Positions 45,001-54,659 of a DNA stretch of 64,000 nucleotides are shown here, piece by piece (within the stretch, counting starts at the first letter, position 1; each line of letters begins with the position of its first letter). Both the position numbers and the translations under genes were made by a program. The DNA is from Marthasterias glacialis (taxonomy: Eukaryota; Echinodermata; Asteroidea; Forcipulatida; Asteriidae), in contig OU452239.1 of NCBI GenBank assembly GCA_911728455.2, positions 620,001 to 684,000 on the forward strand, in the 5' to 3' direction. A model generated the notes under the pieces. The model was given only the letters and a program-made list of their open reading frames with translations, was not told the DNA's origin and did no database searches.

Positions 45001-48000
45001 AAAAAACTAGTCCTAAATTAAGACTAGTCCTAACTTATGCAAAGTCCTATAAGTTAAGACTAGTTACTTGCCTAACTTGAGATCAGACTAAGGGTCCTAG
45101 CGCTTTGTGAAATCCACAGCTGGAATTGCAAGGAGGACATGGCCTCTGTTGCCCTTTTCTTGGCCTTGGTGCCCCTTCAAAAGTTTCCCATAGACTTTGC
45201 AAAATGAAAATGGCCTTGCCCTCTCAAAGATGAAATTCCAATAATAACCACTTAGTTCCTGTAGTGACATATATTAGATCATCCTGGCTATACATGTAGA
45301 TCAAGGCACTTATCCCTGTATTAGGCAGATTTGAAGCATTCCTCAAACTCCCTCGGGAGCATACATGTACAACCTCAAGCTGCTTCAGAGCTAAGGTGTT
45401 AATCCAACACAATAACGTCTCAAGCCTCACAAGTTCCCATTTATACAACTGGGTTAAGAGAAGCAATTTATGGTTAGGTGCCTTTTTCAAGGACACAAGT
45501 ACATGTATCATGATAGGGAATTGATCCCACACTACGATGATTCAGCCATTAGAACTTGAGTCCAATGCACTAAACAGGCCCCATGGCCGTGACACGCCAT
45601 TTAAGACCTGGGCACATTCCATAGACCTTCTTAAGCACAAAAAAGTAGCTAATCATAAAACAATTGTGCTTACCAGAATGAGGTTATAAGGAATGAGGTC
45701 AATTGATTGGTGCACCAACGACCTCCTACAGTTATAATGTTATGACTTTATTTAAGTATGCACATTTGTTATTAAATATTCAGGTCACTTGATGGCCGCA
45801 AGCTGCGCGTCCAGGTTGCCCGTGATGCCAACTCCAAGGCGAAGTTCACTGGTGACAGTAGAGGTGTCCAGAGCAATAGAAGACAGCGCCCCCGACCGGT
45901 AGCCAGTAAACTGCTGGCTGATCCCACACATACCTATACCTTGATAGATGTGGGTGCTAACCTGATGCACAAGACGTTTGGTCGACAGGGACTGCCCAGC
46001 CGCACCTTGAAGAATGTTCTGAAGGTATGTAAACCTCATTCCCCTCATACCCCCTCTTCCTAACCATAGGTGACTTTAGTCGACTGCACTCATACCACCT
46101 CTTCCTTACCATAGGTGACTTTAGTCGACTGCACTCATACCACCTCTTCCTTACCATAGGTAACTTTAGTTGACTGCACTCATACCCATTCTTCCTTACC
46201 ATGGGTGACTTTAGTCGTCTGCTTTCATACCCCTTCCTTACCATAGGCGACTGTAGTCGACTGCACTAATATCCCCTCTTCCTTACCATAGGTGACTGTA
46301 GTCGACTGCACTAATATCCCATCTTCCTTACCATAGGTGACTTAAGTTGACTGCAATCATACCCCTTGTTCCTTACCATAGGCGACTCCAGGGATGAGAT
46401 TTGTCCAGATTTTACTTAATTTTTGTTGTAAAATTTGTTTAGACCTACATGTACTTGGAACTAGAATTTGGGGTATAGAATAAGGGGGAAACCCGGGCTT
46501 GCAAGTCATTTGTCAGGAATGTTCAAATTCGTCAAATCTTATCCCTGCATGTTTAGCAGAGATTTTGTGCACGTCCATATTGTGATAATTTTGATTGTAG
46601 CAATTGTAATAATCATCTTTGGTTTGTGGGTTTTCAATTGCTACATGTTTTACTGAATTATTTTTGATGGAAGTATATTTATTGTTGGTTGTTACTGGTA
46701 TGAACTTTATAATGGGGCATTCAGGTTGGCTCACTGGTTTCTCTCCCTGCCTTTCACCTCTGTGGACCCCGGTTCAAATCCCGCCTCAGACCAGAGTCTT
46801 GGATGTGAATTGGGTTTTTCGTTCCTACCTGATTGCATGGGGTTTCCCCAGATGGGGTTTTCCTCCCACATCTAAAACTAAACATTTCTTCTGGTTTCCT
46901 TGTTACCATCTTGTTATTGGCACTTGCGCTGTTGGATATGGAATGAAATAAATAAGTAATTAAAGAAAAAAAATGTAAAAAGGGTGAGTTTACAGATCAA
47001 AACTTATCATTTTTTGTTTTTTCTTGACAATTATCAATTCCGTTTTTTTCTCAGAGGGCTGAATCCATGGGTGTGAAAAAGATGGTTGTAACAGGGACAT
47101 CAATTGCTACGACTACCGCTGCTCAGGAACTGGTGAAGAAATATGAGGGAACTCTGTTCTACACAGCAGGTATGACTGAAAGCAAATAGAGACTTTGGGG
47201 TGGTATATGTTGGTGGCAGCCGACATGCTGGATTGATGTAATATTTTGTGGGCACACTTTATTTGACAACGATGTATTTTTCCTGGTATGTCTGCTGCCA
47301 CCTAGTGTTACAAAGTCTCCAATTGCTTGGCATTTAGGTTGACTAATGAACTTATGGAGTACAACTCGTCGTATGCCCGGTAAAAGGGCATAAGGCCTTA
47401 CGCCCTTTTACCGGGAACATAAAGTAGTTTGTCCCAGTAACAAAAGGACGTAAGTAACAAAATGGCTCCTGACATGAAAAATATGTCATTTTTTAGCTAG
47501 AATTGCCCTGAAGACATGTTTCCCCATTCCCCATGCAGAATTTAACCTTTCTAGAATGACTTTTGGAGGGCAACAAATATACCAAACCTTCCCGCTCATA
47601 ATTCTTGAAACATAAATTGCTTACTTCCTTTTACCGGGAACTTTCCCTTACGTCCTTTCAATGGGTACACGACGAACTTATATATATGTACTGTAGGCGA
47701 TCAGGGGTGGATTTCACAAAACTAGTCCAGTCCTAACTTAGGACTAGTCCTAACTGATGAATAGTCCTATAAGTTAGGACTAGTTACTTGTCCTAACTCG
47801 AGATAAGAGTAGTCCCAGCACTTTGTGAAATCGACACCAGGTTGACTAAGTTTGCTTGCCTTGCCTTTCACCTCTGTGGACCCCTATTTGAATCCCACCT
47901 CTGACGTGAACCGGAGCCTTGCATGTGTATTAGGCTTCAGTCCTTACCTGATTGTGTGGGGTTTCCCTGTTGGCGTTTTTCCTCCCACATATAAAACCGA

Positions 48001-51000
48001 AAATTTCTTCATCTTCTTCTCTATAGACCTTATTGTAGTCTTAGTTAATAGAAAGATTTGAAATGAAAACAAAAAACTTTTCCATAAAAGTATCACCTTT
48101 ACACTATCAACATCTGATCCGTGTTGAAGTCTACACGGGTGAACTTCGTGTTGACTCGGTGAAATTTTTAAATGGTTCAAATCCGCACAGCTTTCACACT
48201 AGCTCTGCGTGACTTGTGGGTTACACGTGTAACTTTCGACCCACGAAATGTGTGATCATTTCAAACTGCCACGGTCCTACACGGATCCAAGCGGAAAACT
48301 CCCAAACTGCATTGTGCCAAAATATGTCTGCTGCATGGTGGATAGAGCGTCGCAATCGACACAAATCTAAATTGAACCCCGGCGTGTTTACACTGCGGCT
48401 TTTGACACGTTCTTGAATTTTCGACATCCATCAAGAGCTCTCAACGTGCTTGATCAGGGTTAGTTTCAACACGGATCAATCGCACTGTACAGGTCAACGC
48501 CTGATTGAATTGTTGAAAAGGTCATTTAATTTTACACGAATGGGACCAGTGTCCAACACAAAGATTCTTTGTAGTGTGAAAGGGATCGAATTTATTGAGT
48601 GGACTTTGTCACGGATATATCATGCACAGGTGTCCACCCACATAGCGCTAAGATTTGGGATGACACAACTATGGAGAAACTGGAAAAGCTAGCTGCAGAT
48701 CCAGCATGTGTCGCCATTGGAGAGACCGGACTCGACTTTAATCGGAATTTCTCCGACCCCAACATACAAGAAGAAGTCTTTGAGAAGCAGGTATGGTACC
48801 ACAGATTCCCCTGTACAGGTTGGTGTTGTGGCTGAGTGGCTTTGAGCACCATTCTCAAGTAGATGTAAGATGGATGCCCTCCAAGACCTCCATGTTTTTG
48901 TTAATTTTGATGGTATATTTTTGTACTGTTGCAGGCCTTGTTCTTAACCGAGGCCACCGAGGCCATTGGCCTCGTGCCCTGTCGAGTTGGCCAGAATGCC
49001 CTTCAGAAAAATTGCACTGTCACCACCAACTTGGCCAGCATGCCCTTGTACAATTTCTCTGATTTGGCCATCAAAGGCTTGCCCCCAAGTTTCTTAAGAT
49101 CGAGGTCTACCGTTGTGAAGTGTAGTTTCCCTTGTCTCAAAGATTTTTTTAAGTAAAAGCATAATTATCTGAACCTTGAAAATGGAACAGAACAGCCTTA
49201 CTTTATATATAAAAATACGCGGTTCTTCACAATTTATCACACTCGAGGGCAACTCAAAACTCTCATTTTTTTTCTATGACGTATTATGTGGAGCTATGTT
49301 CGAATTATAAGACCTATTTTGTTACATAGCACCATGGTTTATAAGGTGTTGTGATGCAACCATACCAGAAAACACGGGGTGAACCCCTTCTCTTATTGAT
49401 AAGTGTACTGGGTTCTTTTACGTGAAATACACAACATACAGGACCTATGGCTTTACGTCTCATGATCCAAAAGATGATGCAATAATTGTTGAGTGTCTTG
49501 CTTAAAGGACACAAGTGTCACGACTGGGACTCGAAACCACACTCTGCTGATCAGAAACACCAGAGCTTGAGTCCAGTGCACTTGAGTGCTCGGCAACGAC
49601 ATGCAACAATATGATTTACCAAAATACGGTCAAAATACGGTCATTCATAACTTAAGTAAACCTTGATTTTTTGAAATCCTGGGAGCCTTTTGTATGGAAT
49701 ACAAATAGAGACCCAAGTGTTGAGATATCTGCCATTTGGTTTTGGTTTCAGGTTCAACTTGCCTGTCGACTCAAGAAGCCTCTTCTACTCCATGAAAGAG
49801 AAGCCCACTCTAAGCTGATGGAGATACTGATGAGGTATGAGGAGCAGCTCCCAGCCTGTATCATCCACTGCTTTACTGGTACTGAAGATGAGGTCAAGAC
49901 GTATGTGGAAAAGAGTTTCTGGATCGGCCTGACAGGTAAGCATAATACATCTACTTGAGCCTCATGAGGGCGCTCTAGCCCTCAGGCAGCTCTGCTATTT
50001 ACATGTACCCCTTTTCCCTTATGTCATCATCATCGATAAATCTTGGTTTATTGAGGATGATGACGTTGGGTGAATGGTTGAGTCCCCCGTTTGTAACTGC
50101 AGTGTGCATTTTAGGCGATGTAAGCGTCGTCAGACATGCAACATAACAGGCCGCGGCACTGACGATTTTAAACAGCATATTATAAGACCGAGTCTTCACT
50201 CTATTATTCCCTGATTATTTATTTCTGTGTTTGCAACTGGAGTAAGCTCTGTAGGAATGTAGGAACATGGTCATTGAACGTAATGACAGTTTCACAGGTT
50301 GATCCTATTGCCTTGAATCAAAACTTTAACATATGAACCATAGATAGCTTGCCGACTAATGAAATGACAAGCTGGGTGGTATTACTGGCTTGTCACTGAA
50401 ACGGTTAACCAGTTAACAGGATTATTTTCTCGGAATTGCTGGAATAATGTTTTATTGAGAATACTGCTGGCACAAAGAAACCTTGACTCGACACAGCCAA
50501 GAGATTCTCTTTGAAGCGCCAGGATTTTTCATTTCTCTATTTAGCCATTGTCGAATTAAACGCAACCTGAATTGCAGAACCTTGGCCGTGAGCTACGGAA
50601 CAAAGGCTGAAAGCACAGTTCACTCGGACTTACCGCTATAAACAATGGTGGAAGCCTCTGGATGATGTCTTGTAATCCTCTTCTTTGAACAAAAAGACAA
50701 AGGTCTGGAATCTAGATTGCCCAAAACCCCCCTGCATAATAAAAGAAATTGGGAAACATTTTCAGCACTGTCTGTCTTATAAACGTCGTAAGCATGCTCT
50801 GTGCATGCTCCGTAGTGGAATGGCCGGGTGACCTTTATTCCGGGCGACCTTTGTTCTGGCTTCGAATTTCACACAAAAATACAAAACACACGTCGACTGC
50901 TCTAAAATACAGAGACCTTGCAGCGCTGTGCCGATAATCTGTGATTTAAAATATTTTGCTTAAGTTGGTTTTTGGTTTTGCATGATAGCCACTCCTCAAA

Positions 51001-51361
51001 AACGTGTTATGATTTTCTGTGTTTCTTACTATTTTTCCCAGGTTTTGTTTGCCAGATTGATATCAAGATCCCAGACATGCTGAAGACGGGCAGTCTGCCA
51101 CTGGACAGAGTCCTGTTAGAGAGCAACGCCCCCTTTATGGAGCCCCGCATCTCCAAAGACATTGAGGTGTGGGATTCCCTGAAGCAGGTCCTTGAGTGCC
51201 TTCCTCCGTTGACGTACTGGAGTCCATTTCCTCGCAATGAGCCGGCAAAGCTCCCCATCGTGTGTGAGATTGTAGCGCATTTCCTTGAGATGGAGCCTAA
51301 TGAGGTTGCGGAGAAGACGTCCAAGAACGCCTGTCAAGCATTCGATCTTGACACAGAGTAA
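42035..51361 (+). CDS. RRM-TatD fusion: RNA-recognition motif joined to TatD-type metal-dependent nuclease, 7 exons, 433 aa
   Basis: Exons: 42035-42131, 44777-44960, 45784-46024, 47055-47169, 48630-48790, 49752-49935, 51042-51361 (1,302 nt, all phases agree, all GT-AG). RRM at about residues 28-105: RNP2 IYFGNL (30-35, split by intron 1) and RNP1 RGFGYIDS (73-80). A basic linker with RRQRPRP follows (about 106-142). TatD domain about 143-433: LIDVGANL (147-154), AGVHPH (His215, His217), AIGETGLDF (Glu244), LLLH (His280), IIHCFTGT (His305), IGLTG, ESNAPF (354-359) and RNEPAKLP. The order and wording match E. coli TatD, a 3'-5' ssDNA/RNA exonuclease, more closely than remembered animal TATDN1. 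Inference: a nuclease steered to RNA by its RRM. Odd: the metal-binding Asp of the usual ETDAP motif is Asn356, so activity may be reduced or changed. Start: ATG in an AACATCATGG context, followed by an acidic low-complexity leader. Head to head with IFT57. Confidence 0.93.
43090..43437 (+). mobile_element. 5'-truncated LINE 3' end (CR1/L2-like), reverse transcriptase C-terminal tail
   Basis: The frame from about 43104 to 43385 reads MLLVYRCLNSRGPTYLTNLL, then GDRAFSAAAPRIWNILP and LSTFKTSLKTYLF. This is the conserved segment after the reverse transcriptase of many CR1/L2/Jockey-type LINEs (typically ...GDRAFSVAAPKLWNSLP...). It stays open to its stop. The element ends with GGCGCCTTATAAA and a short (TGAT/TGATT) tail, typical of CR1/L2 3' ends. 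It lies in intron 1 of RRM-TatD, same strand as the gene. The rest of the element is missing at the 5' side. Confidence 0.8.
44992..45117. mobile_element. Short MITE with GTGGATTTCACAAA termini, RRM-TatD intron 2
   Basis: Left AGGTGGATTT..AAAAACTAGTC, right CGCTTTGTGAAATCCAC. The core is built of inverted CTAGTCCTAA / TTAAGACTAG units. A second copy lies at 47706-47838. Confidence 0.6.
45290..45600 (-). mobile_element. tRNA-derived SINE (family C), RRM-TatD intron 2
   Basis: Reverse strand: GGCGTGTCACGGCCATGGGG head, GTTTAGTGCATTGGACTCAA, ATCATCGTAGTGTGGGATCA, then ACTTGTGTCCTTGAAAAAGG. More diverged than the others. Confidence 0.55.
46040..46392. repeat. 45-bp minisatellite, ~8 units, at the 5' end of RRM-TatD intron 3
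   Basis: Units share TTCCTTACCATAGGTGACTT and AGTCGACTGCACTCATACC. The first four are almost in register at 45 bp; later ones vary slightly. 45 is a multiple of three, so the reverse strand stays open and reads a 15-residue repeat (MVRKRWYECSRLKSP); this looks like a by-product, not a gene. The array starts about 15 bp after the exon 3 donor. Confidence 0.85.
46716..46975 (+). mobile_element. tRNA-derived SINE (family B), RRM-TatD intron 3
   Basis: GGTTGGCTCACTGG (A-box region), CCGGTTCAAATCCCGCC (B box), a shared body (CACCTCTGTGGACCC, CCTACCTGATTGCATGGGG, TTTTCCTCCCACATCTAAAA) and an A-rich end. Further copies: 47845-48055 (+), 21450-21741 (-), fragments at 2938-3035 (-) and 6240-6345 (+). 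Confidence 0.7.
47363..47679. mobile_element. MITE with a 40-nt near-perfect hairpin, RRM-TatD intron 4
   Basis: CCCGGTAAAAGGGCATAAGG is followed at once by CCTTACGCCCTTTTACCGGG, a 40-nt palindrome with one mismatch (47379-47418). The outer ends AACTCGTCGTATGCCCGG and CATTGAAAGGACG (reverse strand) give a diverged terminal repeat; the right end reads GGGTACACGACGAACTT. CTTTTACCGGGAACTTTCCC recurs near 47640. Confidence 0.6.
47706..47838. mobile_element. Short MITE with GTGGATTTCACAAA termini, RRM-TatD intron 4
   Basis: GGTGGATTTCACAAAACTAG at the left and CTTTGTGAAATCGACACC at the right, with CCTAACTTAGGACTAGTCC in the core. Same family as 44992-45117 and better preserved. A SINE follows directly. 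Confidence 0.65.
47845..48055 (+). mobile_element. tRNA-derived SINE (family B), RRM-TatD intron 4
   Basis: CCTTTCACCTCTGTGGACCC, ATTTGAATCCCACC, CCTTACCTGATTGTGTGGGG and TTTTCCTCCCACATATAAAA match family B. The head is eroded. Confidence 0.65.
48092..48586. mobile_element. ~495-bp element with CCCTTTCACACTA-like ends, RRM-TatD intron 4
   Basis: Left ATCACCTTTACACTATCAA; right (reverse strand) ATCCCTTTCACACTACAAAG. Terminal repeats of this wording are common in hAT-type MITEs. The body is GC-richer than its flanks and contains many GTGTTGA / CACGG motifs. It ends only 43 bp before exon 5. Confidence 0.5.
49325..49605 (-). mobile_element. tRNA-derived SINE (family C), RRM-TatD intron 5
   Basis: Reverse strand: GCATGTCGTTGCCGAGCACT head, CTGATCAGCAGAGTGTGG, TTTCGAGTCCCAGTCGTGAC, then a body with GTAAAAGAACCCAGTACACT. 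Confidence 0.6.
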
Positions 51362-51983
51362 AAGTACCGTGCCAAGACTAATCGCTAGGCAAGTATTTTT
51401 TTTATAAGTAGATAGATGACAGATTTTATTTCTGGAGAAATTTGGAGTTGTGGAAGTCCATTGATTTATAAAGAAGGACTTGGCAAACAAAACAGTTGTT
51501 TTCCCTTGTTTTTATTTCGCATATTTGCAACAATTTTAAAATATTTTTTTCTGCTAAATGGATGCAGGTTTTGCTTTTTGAAAAAAAAAAAAAGTATTTT
51601 ATTTAAAAACTTGGTACAGTTTACTTGTAGATTTTACTTTGGTTCATCTTACCCAATGCACAAGATGAACTAGGGATTAATACTTTTAAGAAATGTAGGT
51701 GATAAATCTCCTGGGATTTAAAAAGAATCCATATTTTAGTGAGTCCACCGTGGCACTGGTGTTAGTTTTGTTACCTCTACAGGGCCATGTCATACGAGAC
51801 TTTAACAGGCAACTTGGAGGCAACCTACTGCACGGCATGCAGTGGATCTTTGCAGTTGTAAATGTAGCACTGTTGATGGTTTTTCAAACTGTCTTACAAT
51901 CGCTGAGAACATAAAAAAAACATGTTTACATTAATGTTCCGTCTTCTCAGAGATTGCTGGGAACTGGTTGCCCGTGAACTTCT

Positions 51984-52379
51984 TTAAAGGCAGGGGATAC
52001 TTTTGGTAATTACTCCAAAAATAAATGACCATAAAAACTTACTTGGTAAGGAGCAACAGAGAGCTGTTGATAGCATAAGAGAAACAACTCCCTTTGAAGT
52101 AACAAAACTCTTGAGAAAGAGTTAATTTCACGCTAAAATATTTGAATCCCTGGAAGGCATCAGGCATGAAGCCTTTGTCACGTAATGATAAACATGCAGT
52201 TTCAGCATTTTCGGATCCTGTGTGCAAACAACCGCTCCAGATTTCTGTCGATATCTCAAGAACGCTAACATCTTTTGAACCAAAATTTTCAGAGGTTAGT
52301 TTTATGGTATATGTCTACATTTATGTAGGATTGAAACAAACATACGGTTCCAAATATTAAAGGTATACGCTGCCTTTAA
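51984..52379. mobile_element. TTAA-flanked MITE downstream of RRM-TatD, same family as 28637-29034
   Basis: Left end TTAAAGGCAGGGGATACTTT; right end GGTATACGCTGCCTTTAA. TTAA at both ends and about 396 bp, close to the 398 bp of the copy at 28.6 kb. It interrupts a locally duplicated segment: AGAGATTGC followed by GGAACTGGTT occurs just before it (about 51950) and again after it (about 52430). Confidence 0.7.
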
Positions 52380-52879
52380 TGTAAAATGGCACTGAGAAGA
52401 ATGCTTGGTGAGAAAGTTTGACCTCTCAGAGATTGCTTGGAACTGGTTACCTTCAAACTGCTTTTATGTGAAATGGCACTGGGACTATTCCCTTCGACAT
52501 TCAGAATGCCCGGTAAAAAACTTTGTTATTCCCTGCAAAGTGGTCATTGTACCACATCATTATAAATGCAGGGCCTGCTTGAGAGTAATTTTGTTCCATC
52601 TTGTGGTCTGCATGTTCTGTTAGACAGTAGCAGTACACTGACAGTTAGGATCAGTAGCTCCGAGATGCATGATGATATTTGGGCTCAATCAAAGCTAAAA
52701 CAAAACAAAAACCAATTGAATGCAGAGTTAAAAGCTAAAAATAAATAATAAACAAACATGAATTTAGAATTTCCCAATGAAACAATTTGATGACTTTTTT
52801 TTTATAGCCTTTGTCTGCATTATTATTTTTCAATCGCTGGTTGATCAACAGAGTTGTAGTGGAGTCAATTTGGTCAATT

Positions 52880-53165
52880 CTAAGTCACAGGTCACGTGGT
52901 TTAAATCCCAGTCAAGTCTATGGGTTACTTGGTCCAAATCCCAGTCTCTAATCTATGAGTCACTTGATTCAAATCCCAGTCTAGTCGATGAGTCACTTGG
53001 TTTAAATCCCAGTCTGAGTCATGAGTCACTTGGTTCAAGTCAGAGTCTAATCTCTAAGTCACTTGGTTCATATCAGAGTATAATCTATAAGTCACTTGGT
53101 TTATATCGGAGTCTAATCTAAAGTCGCTTGGTCCAAATCCCAGTCTAATCTATGAGTTACTTCAA
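52880..53165. repeat. 33-bp minisatellite, ~8-9 units
   Basis: Units share AGTCACTTGGTTYAAATCCC and AGTCTAATCTATG. Because 33 is a multiple of three, one + frame remains open and reads an 11-residue Ser/Leu-rich repeat. Units at the right drift (ATATCAGAGT in place of AAATCCCAGT). It lies about 1.5 kb past the RRM-TatD stop. Confidence 0.8.
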
Positions 53166-53187
53166 ACCAAGTAGAGAAATCACCAGA

Positions 53188-53281
53188 GAGATCTCAGTTA
53201 GTAGAGCACCGGTACGTCAACCCTAGGGTAGCAGGTCTAAATCCTACTCAGGTCAATTTATCTTTGTTTACCCCAAAATCT
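53188..53281 (+). mobile_element. tRNA-derived SINE (family A)
   Basis: ATCTCAGTTAGTAGAGCACC (A box region), GGTCTAAATCC (B box), then the family tail TTTGTTTACCCCAAAAT. It follows directly on the 33-bp minisatellite. Confidence 0.65.
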
Positions 53282-54170
53282 ATCTACATGTAACTTAAGA
53301 AACATGAGTGCTCAGAGTAAAGTCTGAGTTATGCTACATTGCTAGTCGATCTCAGACGACTCGAAGCATGGGTCCGTGTCTTTTGCCAATGTGACTCAAG
53401 TCAGTCAAGTCCAGCTTGAGTCTGAGTCCTAGACTCAAGTCCTACAACATTGATGATCAACTAAAGAACAATATTGTATTCTGAATACAGTGGGCAGTTG
53501 GTGTAAGAATAGATTCCTATGCATATGACATCACAAGCTGAAACAGCGCCCTCACTGAGGGCTCAAAGGTAGAGCATTAGTTGGGAGTTGTGCGTGTGGC
53601 GTACGCGCTTGCACGTTTCGATTGTTTGACCTCGGCAATGGCAGTCTGTGCAACAGGTCTACATAAATACCAACAAATTTTGCCCAAAAGAGAAGCTTTT
53701 TATAGTTTGAAATTTATTTAATGTAACAATAAATAAATAAATAACATAACAAAAAAACTCATAACCTGAGCTACCCTATTATTAAAAGCAGCTGATATAG
53801 TTTTCTTTTGTTAGTTAGGAAGCGGTTTTTGTAGTTGTTATTATTTTTAAATTTGCATCTTTAATTTTTTTTAAGGAACCCTTTTTTTTTATCTGGGGGG
53901 CATTCCAGCTCGTTTTTAGACTGCTGTTGAATTTAATTCATGTGTACAATTTATTGATGGGTATTTTTAAATTTCAGATTTCTTTGATCTGTTATGTTTC
54001 ATTATTATTTTAATGTTCTGTCATTCATTTTTGTTTGTTAAAGGGACTTTTACTTTTTTGTTTGTTTGTTTGTTTATTGTTATTTTTAAACTATTATTGT
54101 TATTTTTGTTTTATTTATTGTTATTATTGTTTTATTTATAATACATTTAAAACGCATTTTGTTAAAGAGG

Positions 54171-54654
54171 GGCTCCGAGGTCAAATTCAATTTTTTTGAT
54201 GTATTCATTTTCCCAATAAATATAGTCTTTATGAAAGTGGAAAGAAACAACAAATCTCTAACCTTTAAAATGGTGCAAGTTTAATAAGTTTTCAGAGCGA
54301 AATTTGAAACATTGATGCCATTGGATAAAAGCAACAAATGGGTCTGTCCATTCTAGTCAGGGATTTTGCGTCAGTCAAATGTTCAAGTTCAATGCCCTTT
54401 TGATTGATTATCATGGGAGGCCAGGAATGGACAAAACATTGCCCACACAAAAACGTACAGACGCATGTATTTGAAGCGTGGCGTCATTGGATGTTTTAGG
54501 AGGTTGGACAAATCTCTCACTGGAAGGATATCAAATACAATGACATTTAAAACGTGAGGCTAGAGACTTGTGATTTGTTTTTTCCCCCACTTCTATAAGG
54601 ACTCTATCAATTGTAAACGGAGTGCATCACAAAACTGAACTTGACCTCGAAGCC
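54171..54654. mobile_element. ~484-bp MITE with GGCTCCGAGGTCAA termini
   Basis: Left GGCTCCGAGGTCAAATTCAA, right (reverse strand) GGCTTCGAGGTCAAGTTCAG; inverted repeats of about 30 bp. The middle includes CTCTAACC...AAAATGGTG and GAAATTTGAAAC. A relative in the opposite sense occupies 40762-40960. Confidence 0.65.
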
Positions 54655-54659
54655 ACGCT

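Noticed and set aside
45957-46244. Minus-strand frame with a repeated 15-residue motif
   Set aside because: Falls on the 45-bp minisatellite in an intron; open only because the period is a multiple of three.
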